Positions 1 to 10,652 of a stretch of 64,000 bases of DNA are shown here, piece by piece. Numbering within the stretch: position 1 is the stretch's first letter; the number at the start of each line of letters is the position of its first letter. The notes beneath the pieces are model-generated. The model saw only the letters and a program-made list of their open reading frames with translations. It was not told the DNA's origin and searched no databases. The stretch spans positions 5,762,457 to 5,826,456 of the forward strand of contig NC_051438.1 in assembly GCF_001649575.2 (NCBI RefSeq). The letters are read 5' to 3'. The position numbers and the translations under genes are program-made. The stretch is from Kryptolebias marmoratus. Taxonomy: Eukaryota; Chordata; Actinopteri; Cyprinodontiformes; Rivulidae.

Positions 1-291
1 ACTGCAAAAAAACCTAAAAAAGTGAGACTTTTTTCTCTGGTCCCCTCTCCAATCTGACCAGCAATGACATATTTAGCTGCTTGTTGTTGTTCAACCCCTT
101 GTTGTCCAGGTGGTGTACTGAAAACAATAAAGGCCTTGTAGATAATTGGAGTGCATTTTGGGACAAAAAATATCCATCCTGCTTTCTTAGTTATCCAAAT
201 TAGTAACAGTTGTAGTCCTACACACCTCACTGCTGCTTCTCCTCTGTTACTCACCTAAACCTAAGGGGTATCTTTGCACAGCCTACATCTT

Positions 292-329
<38 letters not shown>

Positions 330-1660
330 TATACACACAAGTGTGTGTGTGTGTGTGTGTCTAAGTGCCAGGACATCATAATGTCTAAACATTCTGACTT
401 TCTTCATTCTGACAAATGTGATGATGGGCCACCATACTAGCTGATGAGGAAGTTAAATTCTGCCATTGCACAGTGTGTATACAGACACAAACACACAGAC
501 ATAAACATACATGAATCGCTGGTCTCTAGAGACGATGTAATAGGCAACATCTGATTACTGCCTGAAATTAACAAAACACGAACACACTAAGACTCATTGT
601 GTGTGTGTACTCATTTTCTGTTTTAGAGCTCTGCCTGCATGATCTGTCCAATCAAAAAGGTTTATTTTAATTACACTAGTATCTATTAGAAAGTGTTTCA
701 CCTTTAATTAGAAGCCTCGTAAACACAGTGAAAATTGTGTCAAAAGAAGTCACTTAGTTTCTTTGATGTAAAAATTCCGAAACATGATCAAATCAATCAT
801 CTAAATGTTGGGTCAAAAGTACAATTGACTGCATATATATATATTATTTTATTTTATTTGTTTTACAATTCCACAACTTGACCATACCTGAGGATCTAGA
901 AAAAAAATATGCCTCAAAGCTTTGGCTACTCGCTTAAGAAGGTATACACTAAAGAAGCAGGAGACACCGTCCAAAATGTTGGAATAACACAGGCAGGGGA
1001 AAAACCCTGGAGAGGAACCACCTCAGTTACTACCAGTCATCCCTTCCTGTTTTCTCCAAAATAAAATGCCTTTCACGCTTTCCTATTTCCTGACAGATCT
1101 CTTTGGTCTTGGTTGTATACTGAACCCTGTGAAGATTAAAGCTACCAATTATGACAATGTGAAACTCATCTGAGCCCTAATGAGACACCTGTATACCTCT
1201 GCCAGCATGCATTCTGCAGCTATAGCGGAGTGATAGGATTTCAGGCTGCCCTGACCTTTTTATTTGTCTTCCCCTTTCATCATTTTTGTCCTCCCCTCCT
1301 TCCTTGCAGGTGGAGAGTGACAAGCATGCAATTCTTTTTGCTTCCTGTTGGTGGTATCTCTGTTCCCTTCTGGAGGAAATGACTGGACCAAGCTGCAGTC
1401 TGTCACTGCTGATGTGTCAGCTGTCAATGTAAGGTTGAGCTAGGACATCATTTTTCACTGGACCATTGAATGTCATAATTGTTTTAGTGTTCTCTGTGAT
1501 TATGTCAAGTTTTATTTCTAGCAGTTTTTATCTGTGTTCTCCTCCAAAGTTTTCCTTGTGTGATCATTTTATAAATCTGTCTGTGCTCCTTGTTGCAAAT
1601 TGCAGCATCCTTAGATATAAGTCCTCCACACAAATCACATTAAGATAAGTACAATCCGAT
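1..1660. other. Unique AT-rich sequence, no gene seen
   Basis: No coding frame or recognised repeat family is apparent. A TA run and a TG run lie at 291-360. Short ORFs here have no domain-like composition. Confidence 0.5.
291..360. repeat. Compound microsatellite (TA)n-(TG)n
   Basis: A run of TA dinucleotides to about 327 is followed, after a short ATACACACAAG spacer, by a TG run to 360. Confidence 0.95.
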
Positions 1661-2125
1661 CAGCCCAGCACACCTACCCTTTACTCATCTGACATGGCTG
1701 CTCTCCACTGAAGTTCTCCTCTTGACATTTCCTCCATTGCTCTTCAGGCCTCCTGGAATCCTTGCCTCTCACCAAAAATCTACAATGGAGAGACAGAAGT
1801 CCGAACCCTCAATCAGAAACCCCTACTCCAAGTAATCCTGGGCTGAAGATTGCGTTGAACTTTTACCTTATACTTTCTAGGCTACAATTCCTGCTCAGAT
1901 TCCTTAACTTACCTGTGTTACACAATAAAGCCCTTTACTTTTCCTCAACAGTTTTTGTTTCTGTAAATAACATCATTCTTGCTACCTTCTCAGAATACAA
2001 AAAACTTAACAATGATGCTCAAATATCCTCCAATCATCTTCAGCAACAACCACCTCACAACAGCGTCATCCATAACTGTGGCATCTTAAAGACTCAGCTT
2101 GTAAAGGCAGCAGGGGTTCAGTAGT
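1661..2125 (+). other. Possible degraded LTR-like sequence
   Basis: This G-poor, pyrimidine-rich stretch has an AATAAA near 1924 followed by a CTTTTCCTC tract, a layout resembling the R-U5 part of fish gypsy LTRs seen elsewhere in the window. No terminal TG/CA or target duplication could be fixed. It could equally be ordinary unique sequence. Confidence 0.25.
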
Positions 2126-2750
2126 TTTTGTCCAAGTTCAGTAAAATTGGTCAAACTACCATGCTTCACCACTGTCCTCTCAGTGTTTTTGTCTAGTAGT
2201 TTGTCCAGTAACTTCATGAGATGAGACCAACTTAGATTTACTCCTGTTTTACTTTGGCATTCAAACGATTTAGTTTTAAATTATATTTAGTTAATTTTGC
2301 AAAAATATATATATATATGTATGTATGTATCAGCTTTAAAACTGAGAACTGAAAACTGAAAGTTTTTTTCTCAGCTCAGATTTCTGCTCTTCTATTCAGA
2401 GTTCAAGTTTGGAGGCATCATTTAAAAGTAATTTAAATAGAAATAATTTTCTTTGACTGATTTCTCGAGAAAACAAAGATATTAAATGAAAAAAACTAAT
2501 TATTTGACTGCTTAAAGATACTTTTTGGTTTTCTTTAACTGTTTTAAAAGAAGATAAACTGAGCTCTACAAAAACACAGAAACCATACAAATCATAATTT
2601 TATAATACTGGAATACTGGAAGAGATGGTATCCAGGCCAAAGGCCACAGAGTCCAAATGCAGCCCATAGCAGAGAGGTCCAGTCCTGTTGGTCCAGAGAA
2701 GGAAGTGATTTTAATTAAAGATAAGTTGCTCAGTGTGCACCAGACTCAGC
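2126..2750. other. No feature seen
   Basis: AT-rich sequence with a short TATG/TA run near 2305-2330. The open frame on the minus strand is low-complexity and not convincing. Confidence 0.45.
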
Positions 2751-2754
2751 CTGT

Positions 2755-3070
2755 TAATCTGAATCCAATAGGCTGGATGTAGCAGTGAGGAGGTTCTTGT
2801 AAAGCACCGGCTCTATTGAAGCCCGCTGCATTTCATCTGGCCCACAATCAATGCAGATTGACACCATTTAACATGCAAATGGTGCTTGGGTCAACCTGGC
2901 CGCTGGAGGAGGTCCAGAACCTCCAGGGCTCCTGTTCCTCTCTGTTCCATCTCCCCCCCACCCCTTTCCATTCTTCATGTCTCCTCTTCCATCACATTCC
3001 GCCCTGCTGCTGGAAAAATCATATTCAGGATATTCGTCCATTTAAAGATATGAGAAAATAAAAGACTATT
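2755..3070. other. Candidate conserved noncoding block
   Basis: The sequence is compositionally balanced and free of stop-biased repeats, with words typical of enhancer-like DNA (for example ACATGCAAATGG at 2870-2881, containing an octamer-like ATGCAAAT). It is flanked by TG/CA runs. This is pattern-based inference only; no alignment was available. Confidence 0.25.
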
Positions 3071-3304
3071 GATTGGTTGATAAAGTGCCACTGGTGGTAA
3101 CAAAGTGTGTAAGTGTGTGTGTGTGTGTGGGAGGGATGCATTTGAGTGTTAGCTGCAGGCGTTATACGCTCTGGATCAATAAAGTGTATTTGTGTGTGTC
3201 GGTCCTTAGCTCTCCTTCCAATTACACATTTCCAGCAGTGTTGGAACACACACACACACACACACAAATATACAAAAATAGATAGCAGCTTTACAAGGTA
3301 AGCA

Positions 3305-3545
3305 TTCTTAAATTGATTTGTTAAACAGCGTTGTGAGCCCCAGTGCTCTCTGAAGCTGTGTAATTACTCTGAGAGCTGATGCTGTGTGTATGTGGGTTGT
3401 GTCACTGAGGTGTGTGTGTGTCTGCATCAGAGTGTGTCTGTGGATAATTTCATGAAGAGCTGTGTGTTTGTTTCCAGATGAAGGAAGCTCCATGTGTCTG
3501 ACTATTGAAGGAGAGAGTGTTTCATTAGGAACCATAACAACACAC
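3305..3545. other. Candidate conserved noncoding block
   Basis: Unique, balanced sequence between CA/TG runs, with TAATTACTC at 3361-3369 as a homeodomain-like core. No coding potential is convincing. The status as conserved DNA is inferred. Confidence 0.22.
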
Positions 3546-3549
3546 ACAT

Positions 3550-3985
3550 CTCAGCTGGCAGCAGAGGATCACTCCTCCTTCTCCTTATCATCATCATCAT
3601 CTCTTCTGTATTCCTAGGATCACATTTAGATTAATATGAACATTAATCTTCTTTGTACACACAAGATCACCAAATAATATCATATGTGCAAACAAGTTTC
3701 TAACACATTTTTTATGGAACCAGAACCAGAACCCCTTTGCAGGACCCTTAACTTTACTAAACTGATTTTGTTTTTAATATAAATTCACATAAAGATCCTG
3801 CACATTTAACTAGTATTTATTATATGAAATAGAATATTGTCATTTAAACATTCAATGTACTCTTTTAAAAAGAAAAAAAAATATATTGTTGAAAAGCTGA
3901 CAAGTGTGTTTATAATCACACACCACTTTCAAAACATGTAAGATTTATAGTCAGGGTTCAGGAAGCTGGTGTCTTTTTCAAAAAG
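3550..3985. other. No feature seen
   Basis: AT-rich sequence with a short TCA triplet run near 3588-3600 and a poly-A/TA stretch near 3870-3890. No gene or repeat family recognised. Confidence 0.4.
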
Positions 3986-3989
3986 TTAA

Positions 3990-4232
3990 CAAGTCAGGTG
4001 TTGGGTCACCAGTCTGTCACAGGGCCAATTCAGAAACATCACCATGTACACACACATAGAGTCTCTAATTTACCTAAGCTGCACCTATTTAAATTGTTGA
4101 TGGAAACCAGAGTACATAGAGTAAAGTCCCATATGCATAGGGAGAACATAGAAAGTCCACACAGAAAGGACCCACCTGGGAATCTGAACCTTCCTGCTGC
4201 AAGGCAGCACTTTTACCAGCTGCACTCTTAGC
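3990..4232 (-). repeat. tRNA-derived SINE, minus strand, degenerate
   Basis: Read on the minus strand the order matches the fish SINE also seen at 8172-8455 and 13812-14080: a tRNA-like head (CAGCTGGTAAAAGTGCTGCC), then the TGTGTGGA...ATGTTCTCC body, then the ACAGACTGGTGACCC tail. It immediately precedes the Rex3-associated microsatellite. Short ORFs across it are meaningless. Confidence 0.75.
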
Positions 4233-4293
4233 TATTCCTAGGACTAGTAATGAAATTAAAAATGGCTATTTTCTATTAATAAAAAAATATTTC

Positions 4294-4451
4294 TACATAC
4301 ATACATACATACATACATACATACATACATACATACATACATACATACATACATACATACATACATACATACATACATACATACATACATACATACATAC
4401 ATACATACATACATACATACATACATACATACATACATACATACATACATT
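4294..4451. repeat. (CATA)n microsatellite, about 39 units
   Basis: A nearly perfect run of CATA tetranucleotides. It directly abuts the 3' end of the minus-strand Rex3 copy that begins at 4452. On the Rex3 sense strand it reads (TATG)n, the place where this family carries its short tandem tail. Confidence 0.97.
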
Positions 4452-4867
4452 TTCTTTCTCTTATTTGTGGTTGGGTTGTGGAGGCAATAGGTCCAGGAGG
4501 GAAACCCAGGCATAACTCTCCAGGTCTTCATGGCAAATTCCAAGGAGTTCCCAGGCCAGAGGCGATACACAATCCCTCCAGAAAGTTCTGGGTCTGCCAC
4601 GGGCTCTCCTTCCAGTGGTACATGCCTGACAAACCTCCACAGGGAGGCACTCAGAAGGCATCCTAACCAGATGTTTAAACCACCTCAGAAGACTCCTTTC
4701 AATGAGGAGGAGCTCTATTTCGAGCTCTTTTCCGATGATGGAGCTCCTCAACTTATCTCTAAGGCTGAGCCAGGTCACCCTATGAAGAAATCTCATTTCA
4801 GCCTCTTGTATTTGGGATCTTTTTCTTTCAGTCATGATTCATACTTTATGACCATAGGTGATGGTTG
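4452..4867 (-). pseudogene. Rex3 (RTE clade) retrotransposon, 3' end of ORF, broken
   Basis: Reading from about 4850 down to 4461, the translation carries the C-terminal tail of the Rex3/RTE polyprotein: an LRSS-I-G-ELEIE segment, IERSLLRWFKHLVRM, then GRRARGRPRTFWRD and a SLLDLLPPQP end. These same landmarks recur at 39.9, 52.2, 53.9 and 62.3 kb. In intact elements this tail follows the reverse transcriptase domain; the RT itself is absent here. The copy is cut at 4868-4874 by a hAT-like insertion and resumes at 5640. It is 5'-truncated, as is usual for this clade. Confidence 0.85.
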
Positions 4868-4874
4868 GAACATA

Positions 4875-5632
4875 CAATCCTTCCAGGATTTCCTGGGCAT
4901 TTTTTGTGATTGTTGCGGGCTAAAAGGCCTGATTTCGCGGGGCATTTTTCTAAAAGTTGCGATGAAAAATGGCAATTTTTTTTTTACTAAAATCAATAAA
5001 CAATCATACCTTTTAATATATAAACCAATAATACTTACTAGTTTTGTAAGATAATTACCAACAAACATTGACATTCTCAAAAGGTGCTTTATTTGAGAAC
5101 TTTGATAGCTTCTAAACTGACATTCATGACCATTTCTGGATTGTCCCTCGTCTGCAGCTCTCCTCACATGTTTTGCAGACACAAAGTGTTTGTCGATGCG
5201 TTTATGTTCAATGATTACATTGCAGGATGTGCAACTTCCCTCCGACTCCTGGGTGTTCCTGGGTAGGAAACTGGTTTGCCCGATCCTTTGCTGAAATCTT
5301 TGTGGGCAAATGTGAAGCATTAGCGCACATTTTCGCTTTGGTCGCTGCTCCTGCACGCTCCCGACATTCTGATGTTAACAGGATGTGACGTCACACGTCT
5401 TCTTCGTAAGTTATTTGGGGTTATTTTGTATTCCACACTACACAAACCCACAAAGAAGAGACTAGACCGCAGAAACGGTGGCGAATCACTTTAGAAACAG
5501 TAAATATTGGGTTAAAGTTGCAGGAAAGTTGCAGTGTTTTGGGCAAAGTTGCAAAAAGTTGCGATTTCAAGGTGTTTGCTTGATTTTGCTTTATTAGTTG
5601 CGATCGCAACATCGCGAAATCCTGGAGGGTGT
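4875..5632 (-). mobile_element. hAT-like DNA transposon inserted in Rex3
   Basis: Terminal inverted repeats match at 14 of 17 positions: CAATCCTTCCAGGATTT at the left; the right end read in reverse is CACACCCTCCAGGATTT, overlapping the flank by one base. The flanks carry GAACATA at 4868-4874 and 5633-5639, a 7- to 8-bp target duplication of hAT size. Rex3 sequence is continuous on either side. Within, the minus strand encodes a C-X2-C-X11-H-X5-H motif (CTSCNVIIEHKR..DKH..AKH), similar to the N-terminal zinc finger of CGGBP1-like hAT proteins. No catalytic core remains, so the copy is non-autonomous. Confidence 0.72.
4876..5356 (-). pseudogene. CGGBP1-like zinc-finger N-terminus of a hAT protein
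   Basis: The open frame starting at 5356 reads MQEQRPKRKCALML and reaches a zinc-finger-like CTSC...H...KH segment at about residues 42-64. It then runs on into sequence that is not transposase-like, finally reading through the element end into Rex3, so the true protein boundary is lost. CGGBP1-type fingers are known from hAT-derived DNA-binding proteins. No RNase-H-like catalytic domain is present. The function of this copy is not inferred; a host CGGBP1 paralogue is less likely because the frame sits between transposon termini. Confidence 0.45.
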
Positions 5633-5639
5633 GAACATA

Positions 5640-5706
5640 GATGGACCAAGAAACCCAGAGTTTTGCCTTTCAGCTCAGCTTCTTCTTTACCATGACAAAC
5701 TGGACG
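5640..5706 (-). mobile_element. Rex3 fragment, continuation beyond hAT insertion
   Basis: The sequence after the hAT target duplication (GATGGACC...CTTTCAGCTCAGCTTCTTC) matches the same Rex3 segment seen at 40935-41000, on the same strand as 4452-4867. Similarity fades after about 5706. Confidence 0.65.
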
Positions 5707-6112
5707 CCCTCATTACTGAGGAGACCCAGTTTTTTGGTCCTTCTCCTGACCTTTGTGTTGTGATAAGTAACCATCTAACCACTGCCATGCTGCCTTTATC
5801 TTACAGTTTACAAAAATATTCATTTGAAACACCTGAAATTTTTTGTGGTTGTGAAAATTACTATCATAAAGCAAGATATACAATTATTAACAAACAAAAT
5901 AATGAAAAATAACTAAAAGAATTGTCCATAGCAGGTGATTAACTCAGTTTCAGCTTAAACTGTCAGTAAGAAGCTTTGTCTGTGCACTTAGTCTTTTCTT
6001 CATAATATCCCAGATAGATAATTGTAACATTTAGCGCTTCTTGAAGCCCTCAAAAGAGAGAGACAGAGGTAGAAAAGTCCTTGTATATTTGTGTCAATTT
6101 GACCTGAAGGCC
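5707..6112. other. No feature seen
   Basis: Unclassified sequence between the Rex3 fragment and a solo LTR. The ORF at 5598-5912 reads across the Rex3/hAT boundary and is not a gene. Confidence 0.4.
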
Positions 6113-6117
6113 ACAGG

Positions 6118-6813
6118 TGTTAGGGTCTGGGAGTCTTCTCCCTCTGTTTTGGCCTGTTGCTGCTTTTTCCTCAGTTATTGGTGCCTGAGCTCTGGTGGCT
6201 GAGGACTGACAGGTGTTTCATATAAAAACCTAATCAAGGAGAGGCTTAAAAGGAGCTTGCTGCCAGCACTTTGTTGACAGAGTGTTAACCAATAGGGTAT
6301 GTCTCGTGCTTTCTTGGTTCCTGGCCTCTTCCCCAAGTTTACTCACATCTCCTTGTGTCTCCTTCCCAGGTTGTCTCTGTGCTCAAGTTTTCAGCTACAT
6401 TACATTTCTCAGTCTTACGCCAAACTTCAAGTCTCCAAGTCTGCCTCACCTCCTGAGGTTCATTGCTGGCAGCTTCTTGGAAACTCTCCTTGAGAAACAC
6501 CGATTGAACTCTGCTCACCCTCCTAGCCACCGTGTTAACCACCACCTCGCGCCTCCAGCTTCAAACTCTCAGACCCCACTTATCCCTCCTTGGCGGTGTA
6601 CCATCATCTCTTCTGTAAGCAACCTCTCCAGTCATCTATTACTCATTCATTTCTCCCTAATCAAACCATTTCACCTCTTCATACAGTCAAAGACCTGTTC
6701 CAGTTCCCAGTCCCGGACCTTCCTCTTCAGTACTAGAGTCTTTTTAATAAACCTTTTAAGTCTGCCTCTGTCTCCTGAGTGTGCTCTGCATGTGGGCCAC
6801 TAAAATCAAAACA
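6118..6813 (+). mobile_element. Solo LTR, Ty3/gypsy type
   Basis: The segment begins TGTTAGGGTCTGGGAG and ends ATCAAAACA. It has a TATAAAA-like box (6220-6228), a pyrimidine-rich U3/R and an AATAAA at 6749-6754 followed by a short U5. Flanking pentamers are ACAGG (6113-6117) and GCAGG (6814-6818), a 4/5 target duplication. No internal retrotransposon sequence is attached, so this looks like an LTR-LTR recombination remnant. ORFs over it are not genes. Confidence 0.7.
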
Positions 6814-6829
6814 GCAGGAGGGTTAAAAT

Positions 6830-7389
6830 AAATAACAGATATGAAAATCCATTGTCATTTTAAAGTCTATCAGGGCAACACATTTACATGTTAATCAAAT
6901 GTTGTTGGTTGAATTATTTCTTTCATTTTTACCAAACACAAAGTTTATTCAGGGATACATTTCCATTTAATAATTCAATCTAGTAAATATAGACTATAAT
7001 TTCCAATTTAAACGAAATCAGTCCACTTGACTAGAACTTATTTGTTTAGTTAACACACATAAATATATTTCTCTATAAATATGAAAAATGCAAAACTCAA
7101 ATACACAAATAGGCCTACATTTTCCACTTTGCACCAGAAGCTTCAGTTAAGAAACAGTAAAGAAAATTTATGCATTGTACAAGACATTATTTTCAGAACC
7201 ATAATTTAAGCTGATCATACAGCTTCTTTAAAATAACTGGGCAATCATTTTAACCAACAGACAGCTGATGAATGCATGTGACTGTCAATAAAAATACTCC
7301 TATTCAAACTTTAATGGCTGGTAATTTTTCTGAGACATAGTTTCCCAACATAACTTAAAGAACAACATAACAAGAAGCTGGTGCCTATG
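6830..7389. other. No feature seen
   Basis: AT-rich sequence without a convincing coding frame or recognised repeat. Confidence 0.45.
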
Positions 7390-7397
7390 TCCAATGG

Positions 7398-8163
7398 CAG
7401 TGGTGGGCTGTCAGGGCCAGCAAGGCCTTCTCTGCTGGCCTGACATAACCAAGAATCGTCATAATTATGATAAAGGTTAATTTAAATTTTAATTTAGTTT
7501 TCCTACATATCTAAAAATATTCATATTCTTTTCTTGTCATATTATGCTCCTTCCAGTGCTGAGCTGGCCTCACGTTGAACGTGACATTTACGCGTCCTGT
7601 GATTGGACATGGATACTTACTAGTTTGAGCCACTGCAGTGCTATGCAGATCAACAGAGTCACACCCGGGACTATTAACAATTAAAAACTTTTTTAACCCA
7701 CAATGGCTGAAGGAGAGCACCACAATGATTTGGTTGCTGATTTACTGGCAAGGCTGTTTTCAAGACGAACATTTCAAGAGAAGCTAGATCTCGTTAGAGG
7801 AGGACGGCCGACCCCAAGCCAGCTAACCTGTCCCAGAGTAGATTTTGTGTTGAAATACGTGTTTTGGGGGACACAGCCATTTTGGTGAGTGCAGACATTT
7901 TATTTATTTTATTCTATTTTATTTAGTTTTGACAGTAGCATACCAGATATGTTTTAATTGCTGATGGGGGTTTGTTGATTTTATAAAATGTGCCAGATAA
8001 TAGACTATTTTGTACAGAACCGAGGTGATGCAATGCCAAGTAGTGCTTAAGTGTGTGTACTCTCCAGTCCTGGTGTTATAAATGCTGGCATAATAAAAGG
8101 TATTTATTGACTAAGTTGGGCATCACTAAAGGCCTAAGTGTGAAATGCACCGCCCCCCCACTG
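7398..8163 (+). mobile_element. hAT transposon, internally deleted
   Basis: The element begins CAGTGGTGGGC and ends (read in reverse) CAGTGGGGGGGC. It is flanked by a perfect 8-bp duplication TCCAATGG at 7390-7397 and 8164-8171, the target-site length of the hAT superfamily. Length is 766 bp. The interior keeps an apparent first coding exon (7703-7886) but no catalytic region. Confidence 0.88.
7703..7886 (+). pseudogene. hAT transposase, first exon only
   Basis: ATG at 7703 opens a 61-codon frame, MAEGEHHNDLVADLLARLFS, then TFQEKLDLVRGGRPTP. The FS-R-TFQEKL-IV--GRPTP pattern is the N-terminal signature of a fish hAT family whose next domain is a TTF/ZMYM-type zinc finger. That zinc finger and the dimerisation/catalytic domains are missing. 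A GGTGAGTG sequence at 7885-7892 looks like a splice donor at the exon end. The exon lies inside a bona fide hAT copy with 8-bp target duplications, so it is a relic of transposase, not a host gene. Confidence 0.6.
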
Positions 8164-8171
8164 TCCAATGG

Positions 8172-8455
8172 TCATTGTGTGATAGGCAGGGGACACCCTG
8201 AACAGCTTACAAGTCCATCACAGGGCCACACAGAGACAAAAGAGACAACTATTTCACTCTTGCTCACACCTAGAACCAGTTATCAGTTACCTAACATGGA
8301 TGTTTTTGGTCTGTGGGAGGAAACAAGAGAGTCCGGAAAAAAAATCTGTGGATGCACAGGGAAAACATGCAAATTCCACCCAAAAATGCTGAGAGGAGGA
8401 CCTGTGACCGTTTTGCTATGAGCCAACAGTGCTAACCACTGTTCTGCAATGTGAC
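8172..8455 (-). repeat. tRNA-derived SINE, minus strand
   Basis: Directly follows the right target duplication of the hAT element. On the minus strand: tRNA-like head with CAGTGGTTAGCACTGTTGGC, then a TGTGCATCCACAG-containing body, a TGTGATGGACTTG segment and a GGGTGTCCCCTGCCTATC tail. Same family as 3990-4232 and 13812-14080. Confidence 0.82.
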
Positions 8456-8800
8456 CCCAGCTTCAGGACCTGTACACTGAAATATGAACACTTGTACATA
8501 AACACAAGAACCAGAGTACAAGGACCCAAACATTATGATATGAACACCAGAACATAAACACTTGAATGCCAGGACTTGAACAAAAGAAACTGAGTTGAAA
8601 AACTTCAACATCGGGACCTGAAGATCAGGACCTGAACATTAGAAATTTAACAGTAAAACCTGAGTGTTTGAATGAAAGGGTTTGAACATCTGGACCTAAA
8701 CAATGGACGTAACACTAGAACCTGAACACTAGGACTTGATTAGAAACAGAAGACTAGCAGAGGAACACCAAGACATGACCACAAAGACATGGATACAAAG
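8456..8800. repeat. Degenerate minisatellite A, left part
   Basis: About 14-18-bp imperfect units related to GGACCTGAACACTA (for example 8573-8640 and 8692-8740). The same array resumes at 11820 beyond an L2 insertion. Confidence 0.85.
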
Positions 8801-9652
8801 TAAGTTTATTTATATAGAACCTTTCACAGACAAAAGTCACAAAATCCTTCACACAGAGATAACTCAATAAAATACACAGCAACACATAATAAATAAAATA
8901 CAGCTCACAAAACAAGTGTAACTAAATGTTTCTTGGAATAAAAATAACTTCAGCTGCTTTTTAAAGGTTTTAACAGAGTCCAAACTTTGTAAAAAATTTA
9001 AGTCTGGGTGCTACTACTTGAAAAGACCGCTCTCCTCAAATACTAAAGCAAGTGCAGGGGAAGATAGAAGATTCTAATTAAATTACCTCAAGTTGCGAGA
9101 GGAGAAGTAAGACTGAATCAAGTCAGCAACAGAAGAGGAAGCCTGTCCATGCAAAGCTCTTAAAGATAAGATCAAAATTTAAAATTAATTCTAAAACTGA
9201 CTGGTAGCTAATGTAATGACATTAAAACAAGGGTTATGTGAATTTTTCCTCACAGCAAAGATTCTGGACTACCTACAGTCCTGCTCACCATTATTGGCAC
9301 CCATGAAGTTTAAGTACATATAATGGAATATTTACTGAAGGAAATTCATCAAGTGAAACAACATTTTATTGCTGATAGCTTGTGCTTGATGCAAAACAGC
9401 AAATGATCAAAAACATTTAAAAAGATAAACATTATGAGGAAAACAAAGAAAAACATAATTTTGACCATGCCAATGGTATTGGCACCCTTTGCTGCAAATT
9501 AATATGAAAACCCAATTTGGCTCACCTGTTGCAAATCACACATAAAGATCACTTGTGATGGACTGCCTCCACACATGTGACATGAATTAACCAATGAATG
9601 ATCATGTTGGTCCTTTAAAAGCCACCTGTTAGTTCATCTCCACATGTGACAA

Positions 9653-10346
9653 NNNNNNNNNNNNNNNNNNNNNNNNNNNNNNNNNNNNNNNNNNNNNNNN
9701 NNNNNNNNNNNNNNNNNNNNNNNNNNNNNNNNNNNNNNNNNNNNNNNNNNNNNNNNNNNNNNNNNNNNNNNNNNNNNNNNNNNNNNNNNNNNNNNNNNNN
9801 NNNNNNNNNNNNNNNNNNNNNNNNNNNNNNNNNNNNNNNNNNNNNNNNNNNNNNNNNNNNNNNNNNNNNNNNNNNNNNNNNNNNNNNNNNNNNNNNNNNN
9901 NNNNNNNNNNNNNNNNNNNNNNNNNNNNNNNNNNNNNNNNNNNNNNNNNNNNNNNNNNNNNNNNNNNNNNNNNNNNNNNNNNNNNNNNNNNNNNNNNNNN
10001 NNNNNNNNNNNNNNNNNNNNNNNNNNNNNNNNNNNNNNNNNNNNNNNNNNNNNNNNNNNNNNNNNNNNNNNNNNNNNNNNNNNNNNNNNNNNNNNNNNNN
10101 NNNNNNNNNNNNNNNNNNNNNNNNNNNNNNNNNNNNNNNNNNNNNNNNNNNNNNNNNNNNNNNNNNNNNNNNNNNNNNNNNNNNNNNNNNNNNNNNNNNN
10201 NNNNNNNNNNNNNNNNNNNNNNNNNNNNNNNNNNNNNNNNNNNNNNNNNNNNNNNNNNNNNNNNNNNNNNNNNNNNNNNNNNNNNNNNNNNNNNNNNNNN
10301 NNNNNNNNNNNNNNNNNNNNNNNNNNNNNNNNNNNNNNNNNNNNNN
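9653..10346. other. Assembly gap (694 N)
   Basis: Run of N inside the Tc1 element. It removes the N-terminal and central transposase coding region. Open frames reported across it are artefacts. Confidence 1.
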
Positions 10347-10652
10347 GGCGAAGATCCTGGGTCCTCCAGCAAGACAACGACCCAAAGCACACAGGCCTGG
10401 TTGAAAGGGAAAAAATGGACTGTTTTAAAATGGCCAGCAATGAGTCCTGATCTCAATCCAATTGAAAATCTTTGGGTGGAGCTGAAATCTGCCATTGGCG
10501 AAAGGAACCCTGCAAATGTACAAGAGCTTGAGCATATTGCAAAAGAAGTGTGGGAGAAAATGCCACCCGAGAAGTGCAAGAAGCTTATAGATGAATATAA
10601 GAAACGTTTGGAGGCCGTCATTGCTGCCAAAGGCTGTGCAACCAAATATTAA
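10347..10652 (+). pseudogene. Tc1 transposase, C-terminal part
   Basis: After the gap the sequence encodes VLQQDNDPKHTG, carrying the second catalytic aspartate of the DDE/D triad, then, after a one-base phase change near 10395-10402, WTVLKWPAMSPDLNPIENLW with the catalytic glutamate, and a KLIDEYKKRLEAVIAAKG tail ending at 10652. The order and the distance to the stop match Tc1-family transposases (about 340 residues when complete). The N-terminal paired-like DNA-binding domain and first aspartate fall in the gap. The frameshift suggests inactivity, though sequencing error next to a gap edge is possible. The gene lies between its own inverted repeats. Confidence 0.9.

Noticed and set aside
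4256..4600. 114-codon minus-strand ORF with repeated Cys-Met-Tyr-Val
   Set aside because: Translation of the CATA microsatellite joined to an out-of-frame Rex3 tail.
6282..6803. 173-codon plus-strand ORF
   Set aside because: Lies wholly in the solo LTR at 6118-6813; Ser/Leu/Pro-rich composition reflects pyrimidine-rich U3/R.
9615..10645. Several long ORFs across the first N gap
   Set aside because: Most of their length is X from N; only the C-terminal Tc1 transposase on the plus strand is supported.
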